NCBI GenBank assembly: GCA_964646605.1
Contig: CAZYEX010000019.1
Location: 1 to 61,511 of the forward strand
Source: SBAX01 sp964646605
GTDB taxonomy: Bacteria > Planctomycetota > Phycisphaerae > UBA1845
DNA length: 61,511 bases
Direction of reading: 5' to 3'
In this document: piece by piece, positions 17,647 through 27,067 of the stretch
Layout: the number at the start of each line of letters is the position of its first letter
How positions within the stretch are numbered: the first letter of the stretch is position 1
Notes under the pieces: model-generated
Seen by the model: only the letters and a program-made list of their open reading frames with translations
Told to the model about the DNA's origin: nothing
Databases searched by the model: none
Translations under genes and position numbers: made by a program

Positions 17647-17695
17647 TCGCATGACCTCGCAAGAAACGCAGGCAGCTCCACCCGAGCCTCCGCGT

Positions 17696-18400
17696 TCACG
17701 CGGCGGATCCTTCGGCGCTCTCGGACGCCTGCGCACCCCGCGGACCGACCAGGTGAACGACGAACACGACCAACAGCCAGATGAAGACGGGGGCTACGAA
17801 GGCGAAGGTCGGATCGTCGGCGAACACCTTGTCCAGCGAGGTGAGAATCTCGCCAAAGCGCGGACTGGGCGTGAACAGGCGGTACTTTTTCACCGGGTCG
17901 GCGAACCCCGTGTGGAGAAGCAGGATCGTCAACCGAAACGCGACGAACCCGTGAACCAAGACCAGCCCGACGAGCAATCCGCTCGCTTTTCGCCAGCAGC
18001 GCATGGGCGTGGCGAGTATGAGTGACAGGAGGGCGGCCGTCGGCCAATATCCGATGGGGCGGGAACTGGTCCGCACCATGCCGATCGAGGGCAGCGCGTC
18101 GCTGTTTTGCAGGACCATCAAGGTGTCCTGCACGACGTCCTCGGGGGGGGGCGGCTTGAATTGCGGGGGGAGCGTTCCGGGCGTTACGTCGTCGATTGCT
18201 TCGAAGAGCGTCGTCGAACGAAGGTCGAGGAAGTTGACGCTCGCCTGAGGCCAGAACCAGAAGCGCGCGAAGACGCGATCCCCGGCCCGCCGGAACGCCT
18301 CGGCGTACGCCCGATCCCGCGCCTTCCAGGGGACGCAGAGCAGCGAAAAAATCACCATCGCCCACAGTGCGAACTTGGCGATGCGTTTCGGCTCAAACAC
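17696..18400 (-). CDS. Exosortase-associated membrane protein
   Basis: The 234-residue protein has an N-terminal membrane helix (FALWAMVIFSLLCVP), a periplasmic domain of about 100 residues, and three C-terminal helices (e.g. SGLLVGLVLVHGFVAFRLTI). It overlaps the upstream exosortase gene by 8 bp, so the two are co-translated. Exosortase H loci commonly carry a small membrane protein of this kind next to the exosortase. No catalytic motif is visible. The accessory role is inferred from position. Confidence 0.68.
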   Translation of the reverse strand: MFEPKRIAKFALWAMVIFSLLCVPWKARDRAYAEAFRRAGDRVFARFWFWPQASVNFLDLRSTTLFEAIDDVTPGTLPPQFKPPPPEDVVQDTLMVLQNSDALPSIGMVRTSSRPIGYWPTAALLSLILATPMRCWRKASGLLVGLVLVHGFVAFRLTILLLHTGFADPVKKYRLFTPSPRFGEILTSLDKVFADDPTFAFVAPVFIWLLVVFVVHLVGPRGAQASESAEGSAA

Positions 18401-19055
18401 GGACCTGCCTCTTGGGGCGCTTCGTCGCCCAGGCCGCCCACCATGCCCACAGGAGAATCGAAAGGAGAATGAACGCCCCCTGCCAGACCTCCAGGTGAAG
18501 GATGTCGAAGGCTTCCCGCCAATGCACGGCGCTGAGGAACAAGCTGATGATGCGAATGAGGTTGACCACGGCCAGGATCAACGCCCCGGCGAGCACGGCC
18601 GGCACTTTGGAGCCGAACGCTACGGGCGAGGCCAGGACCGCGGAGACCAGTAGCGCCGTCGGGGTGATCGCGTCGCAGCCTCGTTCCACCGAGATCGCCC
18701 CGCCCGATGAGTTGAGGGCCTTGCCGTTGCTGGTGACGTCGCTGTACCCGAAAGCGTGGAGCACGTCGGCCGCGGCGTAGGCGTTGAACTTCAGGTACCA
18801 GGGAATGAACTTCTCTTCCAACGCCGGGATGACGCTGAATAGGACGTAGTAGGCGCCCATCAAGACGCCGAAGACCACCAGGAACCGCAGGTCTCGCCCG
18901 TGGGTGGCGAACCACGAGTTGGGCGGACGGGGGACGAGTTTCGCGGCGGACGGTGTCGGCGGACCGCCTGGGGCCTGTGGAACAGCATCACGGCCCTGCG
19001 GGTTTGCGCCTGGGGTCGAACCGGGCTCGGCTGGGTTGGGAGGTATATGGGCCAA
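18393..19055 (-). CDS. xrtH: Exosortase, probably XrtH type
   Basis: The 220-residue protein has a Pro-rich N-terminus and about five or six membrane helices. The exosortase triad is visible: Cys127 in VERGCDAI, Arg168 in NLIRIISLF and His187 in DILHLEVWQ. Exosortases are transpeptidase-like proteases that cleave C-terminal sorting signals at the inner membrane. The H type is proposed because the neighbouring giant protein ends in an IPTL-type signal; no family model was run. The start is uncertain: TTG 19055 is the first in-frame start, and the first 45 residues could be non-native. It forms an operon with the accessory gene behind it. Confidence 0.85.
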   Translation of the reverse strand: MAHIPPNPAEPGSTPGANPQGRDAVPQAPGGPPTPSAAKLVPRPPNSWFATHGRDLRFLVVFGVLMGAYYVLFSVIPALEEKFIPWYLKFNAYAAADVLHAFGYSDVTSNGKALNSSGGAISVERGCDAITPTALLVSAVLASPVAFGSKVPAVLAGALILAVVNLIRIISLFLSAVHWREAFDILHLEVWQGAFILLSILLWAWWAAWATKRPKRQVRV

Positions 19056-19185
19056 GGCTGACTCGACTCGCCGACGTTCCCCTGGGCCGGTCGCCCAGCC
19101 GCGGTTCTTCCATCCTTCTCGCCGCGACTATCATACCCCGCCCCGCCGACCGACGCCAAGGTCGATAACCTTCGCTCAGCGGCGG

Positions 19186-19229
19186 AAAAAAAGCCCGCGC
19201 GGCCGGTCCGTTTGGACCTCCGCGCGGGC
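19186..19229 (-). terminator. Rho-independent terminator after the giant IPTL-signal gene
   Basis: On the minus strand a perfect 10-bp GC stem (19220-19229 with 19193-19202) encloses a second GGTCC/GGACC stem and is followed by seven T (19186-19192 on the plus strand are A). This separates the giant substrate gene from the exosortase pair. Confidence 0.88.
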
Positions 19230-19258
19230 GGGGTTGACGAATAGAACTTCCGGCTGCC

Positions 19259-22200
19259 TTATGCGCTCTGCGGCGTCCGGCGGCCGAAGTACACCTTGGC
19301 CCCGGTCAGCAGCAGCAAGGTCAGCACCACCACGCCCCACTGGGACATGGTCGGAATCGAGTTATGGTTGCAGTCGATTTGGTTGCAATCCATCAGCTTG
19401 TGCCAGACGCACTTCTTGCAGTTGCAGCCCGACTGAGTCGTTTGTGTGCAGCCTCCGAAGGTGTCCTCGTCGCAGCAGGCCCCGAAGACGGCCTCACACA
19501 CAACATCCGCACAGGTCGCACCCTTGGTCCATTCGCGCTGTGCCGGGTTTTCGGCGAGGCACTCGGACTGCACGCGGCCTGGCGAACACGTTCCGTCGAG
19601 CTTGTTGCAGCAAGCGCCCAACGTCTCGAGGCAAACGACGTCCGCACAAAGTTCATCCTTGTGCCAAGTCTGCTGCGGTCCAGCACAATCGCTCGGCAGG
19701 ACGTCGTTCGTACATGCCCCTTCGGGCTCCGGACCGCCCGCCCCGGGCGAATGGTCGCAGCAGGCCCCGCGATGCTCCTCGCAGCCTGGATCAATCTCTG
19801 CGCAGGTCATCCCCTTGTGGTAGGAGACCTGGGACGGGTCGTCGATGATGCAGAGCCGCGCGGGGATGTACGTGCAACGATCGACCGGGTCGGAGATTCG
19901 ACGGTCGCAGCAGGCACCGAGGTGTTCCTCGCAGCCAAGGCGAGCCTCGACCTCGGCGCAGGTCTCATTCTTGGACCAGGTGAACTGGTCGTCCGGATCG
20001 ACGTTCCTGCAATCGCCGATGAGCACATTGTCCGTGCAGGCGCCGCCCACCGCGGCCGCGTCGCAACAGGCCCCGCGGTGCTCCTCGCACAGACCGTACT
20101 GCTCGACGTAGGCGCAAGTCTCGCCCTTGAACCAAGAAAGCTGGTCATCGGCATCGACGTTTACGCAATCGCCCGGCAACACGTTGTCGGTGCAAACGCC
20201 GCCGGGCAGAGCGGCGTTGCAGCAGGCCCCGCGATGCTGCTCGCAATCGCCGCGGGCCTCCACGACCGCACAGGTCTCGTCCTTGAACCACGTAAACTGA
20301 TCGCCCACGCAGTTGTCGTCGAAGACGTCGTCGGCACACAGCCCCGTGTTGCCGTCGCAGCAGGCGCCGCGGTGCCGCACGCACAGTCCCATGGTGATGA
20401 TTTCCGTGCAGGTCTCACCCGGGAAGCATTCGTGCTGACCGCCTAGCGCGACGCAGTCGGCGCAGATCACGTCGTCGGCACAGTCGCCCGTCGTACCGTC
20501 GCAGCATGCCCCGCACAGACCGCTCGGTGCGTAAACGCAACCCACACCGCAAACGCAGTCGTCCGTGGTGCAGATATCGAAATCGTCGCAACGACCGTCG
20601 TCGGCGGTGCATACGCAGCCGTTGCTCGTCTCGTCGCAACTGATGGTCGTACAGGCGAACATATCCTCCGGGCAGGGGTCGGGACCGTCGACGCAATCCC
20701 GTGCCGGCACGTCACATATCTCCGCGCCGTTGCAGAAGGCCCCGTCGTCGCAATTGCTGTCCTTACCGACGTTGGTGCAAACATCCAACGCCTCATCGCA
20801 AAGATCGTTGGTGCAGTCGATCCCGTCGCTGCAGCATACCCCGCCGGAGTTGACCGGCGTGCAAACACCGCCAACGCAGCGGTCGCCGCAGGTGCAGAAG
20901 AGACCGTCGTCGCAGGGGCCGCCCTCATTGGTGGGCACCGTAATGCAGTTCCCCGTCGATGGATCGCAGACGCCCATCACGCATGTGTCGTTCAGGTGCG
21001 AGCAATCCCGCGGCGTGCCCGAACAAGTGCAGGGCGGAATGGTCCCCGAGCACACGTCGTTGAGCGTACACAGGTTCCCGTCGGCGCAACCACTCGTATT
21101 GCAAGCGTATTCGCAGCCCGTTCCGGGCGGAGTCGCGGCGGGGTTGCAAATGTCGTCCGTGCAATCGTTGCCGTCGAAGCAGAACTGCGGGTCGGGAATG
21201 TATTCACACTTTCCGAGGTTGTCGGTGAGGTTGGGGCCCTCGACGCAGATGTCAATGGTGCAATCGAGACCGTCAGGTCCACAGGGATCTGGGCCGTCGA
21301 CGCACTTGGCCGTATTCAGATCGCAGGTTTCGAAACCGTTGCAGAACAACCCGTCCTGGCACATGGCGTCGTTCGTACAACCGTTGCAGATTCCCGTTCC
21401 CGGAGGGCTTGTTTCCTTGCAAACAAGCGGAGGCGTGCAGGGGTCCGGACCGTCCACGCAGCCTAGGCCGCACACACATTGCTCCACGCCGTCGCAGAAG
21501 AGCAGGTTGTCGCACACGGAGTTGTCCGGCACGCACACGCACACATTGTCCACTTCGTCGCAGAAGTCGTTGGTGCAGGCGAAGGGATCGGGCGGACAGG
21601 GGGCCGGACCGTCCACGCATTGACAGTTGAGGCAGCTCGACATGCCGTTGCAGTGCAACCCATCTTCGCACAGGTTGGTGTCGTCACAAACAATCTGGCA
21701 GCCGAGCGTCGGATGGCAGACCTGGTCGCTGCACGGGTTGCCGTCGTCGGGACAGTTAGCGCTGTTCGCCAGGTTGCCGCACGTATCGTTGCTCTCGTTG
21801 CAACTATCCTTGGTACACGAAACTCCGTCGTTGCAGGGGTCCGAGCCCGGTTGACAGACGCCGCCTACGCACTGCTCGTTTCCGTTGCAATAGAATCCGT
21901 CCTTGCACGAGTTGCTGTTGTCGGGCGTGAAGACGCAATCTTGGAGCGCGTCGCAGGTATCGTCCGTGCAGTCGTTGTTGTCGTTGCAGGCGCTGTGGTC
22001 GGGGGTGTGGGTACAGGGGCAGTTGTCGCAGGTGCAGGTGTTTTGATCGCAGTCGTCGATGGTGCAGGCGACCAAGTCATCGCAATCCGTCGGACACAGG
22101 CAATTGACATCCGCGCCTTTGATCTGGTTATCTTCCGAGCCGATCGAGGTTACGTCGGTCTGCACGCACCCCGGGGCCGTTCCGCCGAGGTTGTCGAGGC

Positions 22201-23119
22201 GGAAGTGATAGGGGCCACCGGCGATCTGGCCGCTTCCCAGACCCAAACCCCAGGCGATGGGCATGACGTTCGGATCCCCGGTAACCGATAGGTGACCCGC
22301 CATCTCGACGACCAGTTGCGTCGATGTCGAGGTCCAGCTCAACATGTAACTGATATTCGAATCGCCGGTGTCGCCCAAATTCGCCACGTCGTGCCCGCAC
22401 ATGGCCAACGACGCCGTCGAGATCGGGGTGTTACCACAGATGCGGACGGTCCGGTTTCCGAAGCTCCCTTCATAGGCGTCGATCCGGTCCTGGGTCGAGC
22501 CATCCTTGCTTATGAACGGATCGTCGGGAACGCTGACCACAACGCAATTGGCCCCGGCACGGAGCGTGGTGCAAGTCGCCGTTAAGCTTGCCGGCGGACC
22601 GAGGTCGTCATCACAACCATCATCTGCATAAAACGGAAGAACGGGTAGATTGTCGCCGGTGAGGATCCCCGGCGGGGGCGGCAGCACCGCATCCCCTGCA
22701 AGGACCGCTTGTTCCCACGAGGTCACGAAGTCGTACGCGTGAATGCCGCCCTTGGTCGCCTGATGGTTGAACCCGAGCGAGTGAAGGTTGCCGGCCGTCG
22801 CCGGAATATCGTCGAAAACCACGCGCTGGGGGTTGGAAGTCCCCTCGTAATAGCGCGCATTGCTCTCCTGGACGATGGAGTTGATCCAGTGAACGTTGCC
22901 CAGCCCGTACGGCGGGTCGGGGGAGTCGTCGTTGGCGGCTTGCCGGAAGTCAACTTTGACGTTCGCTTCGAGAAAAATCTGGGCGAACGCCGAAGGCGCG
23001 AAGCGAAAAACCAAGCCCGCGCACAAAGCCAACCCCGTGATCGAAACGCCCGCGTAAGCCCAACGCCGTGCAGCATGCGCCGCCTTGGTTACGCCCGGTC
23101 CCAGCTTTCCTCTGCTCAT
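19259..23119 (-). CDS. Giant secreted Cys-rich protein with GACC repeats and IPTL-type sorting signal
   Basis: Three consecutive ATGs (23125, 23122, 23119) follow TAGGAAG; 23119 is chosen for spacing, giving 1286 residues. The frame upstream to 23392 is not protein-like. The order is signal anchor (GVSITGLALCAGLVFRF, then APSAFAQ), a beta-rich N-terminal domain, a long run of CNDGxxCTxDxC-type modules, and eight tandem GACC modules of about 40-50 residues with the pattern GACC-x(n)-DC-x(n)-KxxTCAxV-x(n)-EEHRGACC. The C-terminus is IPTMSQWG, a hydrophobic helix and FGRRTPQSA: an IPTL-type exosortase signal. It is probably exported, processed by the neighbouring exosortase and attached to or released from the surface. 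No enzyme domain was recognised. Confidence 0.85.
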   Translation of the reverse strand: MSRGKLGPGVTKAAHAARRWAYAGVSITGLALCAGLVFRFAPSAFAQIFLEANVKVDFRQAANDDSPDPPYGLGNVHWINSIVQESNARYYEGTSNPQRVVFDDIPATAGNLHSLGFNHQATKGGIHAYDFVTSWEQAVLAGDAVLPPPPGILTGDNLPVLPFYADDGCDDDLGPPASLTATCTTLRAGANCVVVSVPDDPFISKDGSTQDRIDAYEGSFGNRTVRICGNTPISTASLAMCGHDVANLGDTGDSNISYMLSWTSTSTQLVVEMAGHLSVTGDPNVMPIAWGLGLGSGQIAGGPYHFRLDNLGGTAPGCVQTDVTSIGSEDNQIKGADVNCLCPTDCDDLVACTIDDCDQNTCTCDNCPCTHTPDHSACNDNNDCTDDTCDALQDCVFTPDNSNSCKDGFYCNGNEQCVGGVCQPGSDPCNDGVSCTKDSCNESNDTCGNLANSANCPDDGNPCSDQVCHPTLGCQIVCDDTNLCEDGLHCNGMSSCLNCQCVDGPAPCPPDPFACTNDFCDEVDNVCVCVPDNSVCDNLLFCDGVEQCVCGLGCVDGPDPCTPPLVCKETSPPGTGICNGCTNDAMCQDGLFCNGFETCDLNTAKCVDGPDPCGPDGLDCTIDICVEGPNLTDNLGKCEYIPDPQFCFDGNDCTDDICNPAATPPGTGCEYACNTSGCADGNLCTLNDVCSGTIPPCTCSGTPRDCSHLNDTCVMGVCDPSTGNCITVPTNEGGPCDDGLFCTCGDRCVGGVCTPVNSGGVCCSDGIDCTNDLCDEALDVCTNVGKDSNCDDGAFCNGAEICDVPARDCVDGPDPCPEDMFACTTISCDETSNGCVCTADDGRCDDFDICTTDDCVCGVGCVYAPSGLCGACCDGTTGDCADDVICADCVALGGQHECFPGETCTEIITMGLCVRHRGACCDGNTGLCADDVFDDNCVGDQFTWFKDETCAVVEARGDCEQHRGACCNAALPGGVCTDNVLPGDCVNVDADDQLSWFKGETCAYVEQYGLCEEHRGACCDAAAVGGACTDNVLIGDCRNVDPDDQFTWSKNETCAEVEARLGCEEHLGACCDRRISDPVDRCTYIPARLCIIDDPSQVSYHKGMTCAEIDPGCEEHRGACCDHSPGAGGPEPEGACTNDVLPSDCAGPQQTWHKDELCADVVCLETLGACCNKLDGTCSPGRVQSECLAENPAQREWTKGATCADVVCEAVFGACCDEDTFGGCTQTTQSGCNCKKCVWHKLMDCNQIDCNHNSIPTMSQWGVVVLTLLLLTGAKVYFGRRTPQSA

Positions 23120-23372
23120 CATCATCTTCCTACCACCCCGATCTTTAAGGCCTTCGACCCACTCGCCGCGAGCTCGCCAGCTCACGGTCGCCTTGATTCG
23201 GCCGATCCGCCGGTCCCTTCCGACACCTCCGAACACGCCAACCTCGTTGCACCGGCGCAGTTTCGCCGAACCAAAGCAGTCGGGACTTCGTTTGCACGAA
23301 ATCGTGTTTGGACCACGCGCCGGTACGGCAGACCCATTCCTCCTCCTCCCAAGTTGACCCACAGACACCCCC

Positions 23373-23402
23373 AGACTAGCCGAAACCACCACCCCTTGTC
23401 AA
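23373..23402 (-). promoter_or_regulatory. Candidate promoter for the giant IPTL-signal gene
   Basis: On the minus strand TTGACA (23402-23397), an 18-base spacer and TAGTCT (23378-23373) lie about 250 bases before the chosen ATG. The -35 box is perfect. Confidence 0.5.
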
Positions 23403-23638
23403 CGGAAAGCCCAAAAAAAATCGAAAGCGCGAATCTCCAGGCCTGTGCTACTGTAACTTATTGTCCCAGCATGAGTTATGCGCCTCGATCGGGGAATTTG
23501 AGATGGAATTGAAACCGGCAGGCCGACGGCCAACGACCGGAAGCGGACCAACGGCCGGCGTTTGCAAGCCTGCCGAGCGGGCCCTATTGTCCGCCTGAAC
23601 CCGCACCGCCAAGGCCGAAATTTGTGGAGCGACCGACG

Positions 23639-25372
23639 ATGTCCAGGACCGTGGTTTCGATAACGGGGCTCCTCCTGGCTGGGGCCTTCATCCATCCCTC
23701 CGCCGCGGCGGAGGGCAAGCTGCGCGTCGGCGTTTCCTTCCCTAACGAGCGCTCCTCGGTTCCGTTGGATGGGCGAGTGCTTCTGCTCATTGCCAAAGAC
23801 GGCGCCAAGGAACCGCGATTTCAGATCAATGACGGCTTGAGCAGTCAACAAGCCTTCGGCATGGACGCGGACGCCTTCCCGCCCGGTTCGGAGGCAATCT
23901 TCGACGGATCGGCCTCGGGGTTCCCGCTCGCCAGCCTCCACGACATCCCCCGCGGCGACTATTGGGTCCAGGCACTTTTGCACCGCTACGAGACCTTTCA
24001 TCGCCCCGGCGGTCACACGCTGAAGCTGCCCATGGATCGCGGCGAGGGGCAACAGTGGAACCGTGCTCCCGGAAATCTCTACAGCACGCCGAGCAAGATG
24101 ACCCTCGACCCGGCATCCGCGGAGATGATCCGAATCTCGCTCGATCAGGAGATCCCGCCCATCGAACCGCCCGAGGACACGAGGTACATCAAACACGTAA
24201 AGATCGAAAGCCGGCTTCTGACCAAATTCTGGGGCCGTCCGATGCACCTGGGGGCGTGCGTGCTGCTCCCCCACGGTTTCGACGAGCACCCCGAAGCCCG
24301 CTACCCGCTGGTCATCAATCACGGCCATTTCCCCGCCACCTTCGACGGGTTCCGCGAGGAACCGCCCGACCCCAACCTCGAACCCGATTTCAGCCAACGG
24401 TTCAACCTCCACGGGTACAACCGCATCCAGCAGGAACACGCCCACGAAGTCTACAAGACGTGGATCGGCCCCGATTTCCCTCGAATGCTGATCGTGAAGA
24501 TCCAGCACGCCAACCCTTTTTACGACGACTCCTACGCGGTGAACTCGGTGAATCTGGGCCCCTACGGCGACGCCATCATGCACGAGCTGGTCCCCTTTTT
24601 GGAAAAGAAGTTCCGCGGGATCGGCGAGGGTTGGGCGCGGTTTACGTACGGAGGCTCCACGGGCGGGTGGGAGGCGCTGGCGGTGCAGATGTTCTATCCC
24701 GACGATTTCAACGGATGTTTCGTGGCTTGCCCGGACCCGATCGACTTCCGCGCGTACACCGTGGTGGACATTTACAAGGACAAGAACGCGTATCATCGCG
24801 AAGGCGCCTGGGTTCGAGTGCCGCGGCCGGGCATGAGGAACTACCTGGGGCAACTGAGTTCCACGCTCGAGCAGCTCAATCGCCTGGAGCTGGTCTTGGG
24901 CACGCACTCACGATCCGGCGGACAATGGGATATCTGGGAGGCCGTCTACGGTCCCGTCGGTCCCGATGGGTACCCCAAGCGAATTTGGGACAAAGTGACC
25001 GGCGAAATCGACTCCGAAGTGGCCGCCTACTGGCGGGAGAACTACGACCTGCGCCATATCTTGGAGCGTGACTGGGCGAGGCTGGGTCCGAAGTTGCAAG
25101 GCAAAATCCACCTGTACTGCGGCGATATGGACAACTATTACCTCAACAACGCCGTCTACCTGATGGAGGAGTTCCTCAAGAACACCAAGGACCCGCACTA
25201 CAACGGGGTCGTCGACTACGGCGACCGTGCGGAACATTGTTGGAACGGCGATCACACCCGTCCCAACGCGATCTCGAGGCTGCGCTATGACGTGATGTAC
25301 GTCCCGAAGATTCTGGAACGCATCCAAAAGGCCGCCCCGCAAGGAGCAGACCTCACAAGCTGGCGCTACTAA
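23639..25372 (+). CDS. Secreted alpha/beta-hydrolase, putative esterase family
   Basis: ATG 23639 follows GGAG at nine bases and gives 577 residues; GTG 23624 is an alternative. The signal peptide is VVSITGLLLAGAFIHPSAAAEG. After a beta-rich N-terminal domain of about 180 residues, the hydrolase core shows the nucleophile elbow YGGSTGGWEA, a probable acid in YCGDMDNYYLNNA and a catalytic His in GDRAEHCWNGDH, in the right order for a Ser-Asp-His triad of the esterase D/PF00756 type. The protein is probably periplasmic or extracellular. It converges with the next gene, overlapping its 3' end by 20 bp. Substrate unknown. Confidence 0.82.
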   Translation: MSRTVVSITGLLLAGAFIHPSAAAEGKLRVGVSFPNERSSVPLDGRVLLLIAKDGAKEPRFQINDGLSSQQAFGMDADAFPPGSEAIFDGSASGFPLASLHDIPRGDYWVQALLHRYETFHRPGGHTLKLPMDRGEGQQWNRAPGNLYSTPSKMTLDPASAEMIRISLDQEIPPIEPPEDTRYIKHVKIESRLLTKFWGRPMHLGACVLLPHGFDEHPEARYPLVINHGHFPATFDGFREEPPDPNLEPDFSQRFNLHGYNRIQQEHAHEVYKTWIGPDFPRMLIVKIQHANPFYDDSYAVNSVNLGPYGDAIMHELVPFLEKKFRGIGEGWARFTYGGSTGGWEALAVQMFYPDDFNGCFVACPDPIDFRAYTVVDIYKDKNAYHREGAWVRVPRPGMRNYLGQLSSTLEQLNRLELVLGTHSRSGGQWDIWEAVYGPVGPDGYPKRIWDKVTGEIDSEVAAYWRENYDLRHILERDWARLGPKLQGKIHLYCGDMDNYYLNNAVYLMEEFLKNTKDPHYNGVVDYGDRAEHCWNGDHTRPNAISRLRYDVMYVPKILERIQKAAPQGADLTSWRY

Positions 25373-26237
25373 CCGGGCCCGATGGGGTGGTTTGCTTCCA
25401 GGGATCGGCTTCGACGATGAATTGCACGAGGTCCTTAAAATAGACCTCCGGGTCGCCCTCGAATTCCAGCGAGTGACGGGCCTGCGGATAGGTCGTGATT
25501 CGGCATGCCGGCCAGTGCAATTCACGGATGAAGCTCGTGGTCCGATCGTTGTCGATGATCCGTTCATCGGCGGCTATGAACAGATGTACCGGTAGGGGGC
25601 TCGCCTGGGGAAGTTTCGCCACGATCTTGTCCATCCGCCGCGAAGCCAGGTAGAACCCCGCCGAACACTGCCGCAAGGTCGGCTCGTCGCGCACGAAAAA
25701 CTCCTGCCATTTCGGGGCGGTGGTGAACAATTCCGGATCGTTCAGCGGGATGTCGAAAAGCTGCCGCGGTTGATACAACATAGCGAACCCGATTCTGGCC
25801 ATCTCGCCGCGGGAAACGCCGACCCTTGGGAACAGGCCCGGAGTTACCAAGGAGAGGCTTAGCATGCCCGGCGGATCATGCACGTACGCCGCCGCAGCCA
25901 GCTTGCCGCCCCAACTCACACCCACCAAGTGATACTCACTGCGCCCCGCGCGGCGGAGGAGCTCGTCTCTCGCCGCGGCTGAGTCCGCGAGCAATTGCTC
26001 CGCCGACTCCGCGTCTCCGCGATCCTGCCGGTTCCGCCCGCTCCCCCGGCGATCGACCTGTAAGACGGCGAAACCGGCCTCCGCCAGGCGCCGGGCCGAG
26101 GTTTCGTACCACCCGCAATGGGACTGAATCCCATGATGGTAGAGCACCGCCCCCCGAACCGTCGGCCCGCTCCAGTACCGGGCGTACACGGAGTACCCGT
26201 CGGGCAAGCGAACCTGCAATTCCTCGAATCGGACCAT
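25353..26237 (-). CDS. Alpha/beta-hydrolase, monoacylglycerol-lipase-like
   Basis: ATG 26237 (MVRFEELQ) is chosen over TTG 26261; the product has 294 residues. The motifs are HHGIQSHCGWY (oxyanion region), VDRRGSGRN, the nucleophile elbow VGVSWGGKL, an acidic loop FIAADERIIDN and QARHSLEFE with the catalytic His. No signal peptide is visible, so it is probably cytoplasmic. Lysophospholipase or monoglyceride lipase activity is a family-level guess. Confidence 0.83.
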   Translation of the reverse strand: MVRFEELQVRLPDGYSVYARYWSGPTVRGAVLYHHGIQSHCGWYETSARRLAEAGFAVLQVDRRGSGRNRQDRGDAESAEQLLADSAAARDELLRRAGRSEYHLVGVSWGGKLAAAAYVHDPPGMLSLSLVTPGLFPRVGVSRGEMARIGFAMLYQPRQLFDIPLNDPELFTTAPKWQEFFVRDEPTLRQCSAGFYLASRRMDKIVAKLPQASPLPVHLFIAADERIIDNDRTTSFIRELHWPACRITTYPQARHSLEFEGDPEVYFKDLVQFIVEADPWKQTTPSGPVSSASL

Positions 26238-26294
26238 CGCCGGCCATCGTACCTTGGACAATCGCCCGCTTCACGCGGTATTCTGCCCTGACCG

Positions 26295-27065
26295 ATGTTG
26301 GAGACCTTGCCAGAAACCGTTCGCTCGCTGCTGGGGCAGCAACTGATGTGCGACCAGTTGCTCGGGTTGCGCAGCGTGCCGCTGGCCGTTCCACCCCAGT
26401 CTGCCCAGCGGTCCAAAACCACCGCCGCCGAGGCCGCAGCGAGAGCTGAGCGGCTTCGCGTATTGGACGAGACGCAAGTCAAGGGTTGTCGGAAGTGCGC
26501 GCTGTGCGAAACGAGGACGCAGACCGTCTTCGGTCAGGGCAGCGCCGCCGCCCGTCTGGTTTTCGTCGGCGAGGCGCCGGGGTTCGAAGAAGACAAGCAG
26601 GGGCTCGCGTTTGTGGGTCCGGCGGGTCAGTTGCTCACTCGCATGATCTCGGCCATGGGTCTTTCGCGCGACGAAGTGTTCATCTGCAACGTCCTCAAGT
26701 GCCGTCCGCCCGGCAACCGCGATCCGTTGGCCGACGAAATCCTGGCCTGCAACCCCTACCTTCGCGAGCAGATCGCCACCATTCAACCGGAGGTGATCGT
26801 GGCCCTCGGGTCACCGGCGGCCAAGACCTTGCTCAACACCGCCCAACCGATCGGGAAGCTCCGCGGACGCTTTCACGAGTATTTTGTGTCCGGGATTCAC
26901 GGCGAAGGATCTTCGATTCCGTTGATGCCGACCTATCACCCGGCCTACCTGCTCCGCGATCCGTCGGAGAAGAAAAAGGCATGGGAGGATTTGCAACTGG
27001 TGATGGCGAAGATGGGCCTGACTCCGCCTCCGCGCGCCCCTGGGGATTCGACCGCAGCGAACTGA
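26295..27065 (+). CDS. Uracil-DNA glycosylase, family 4 type (iron-sulfur)
   Basis: The 256-residue product has an extended N-terminus like bacterial family-4 enzymes, then GCRKCALCETR and CNVLKCRPPGNRDP and LACNPYLREQI, which supply the four cluster cysteines. The active-site motifs are GEAPGFEEDKQGLAFVGPAG and PTYHPAYLLRDP. It removes uracil from DNA to start base-excision repair. It sits two bases before lpxA, so the two genes are likely co-transcribed without obvious functional link. Assignment is strong. Confidence 0.94.
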   Translation: MLETLPETVRSLLGQQLMCDQLLGLRSVPLAVPPQSAQRSKTTAAEAAARAERLRVLDETQVKGCRKCALCETRTQTVFGQGSAAARLVFVGEAPGFEEDKQGLAFVGPAGQLLTRMISAMGLSRDEVFICNVLKCRPPGNRDPLADEILACNPYLREQIATIQPEVIVALGSPAAKTLLNTAQPIGKLRGRFHEYFVSGIHGEGSSIPLMPTYHPAYLLRDPSEKKKAWEDLQLVMAKMGLTPPPRAPGDSTAAN

Positions 27066-27067
27066 CC

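Noticed and set aside
19364..22291. Tandem repeats in DNA at 19.4-22.3 kb as a possible CRISPR array
   Set aside because: Periodicity reflects coding repeats of Cys-rich modules; there are no identical repeats with unique spacers and no cas genes.
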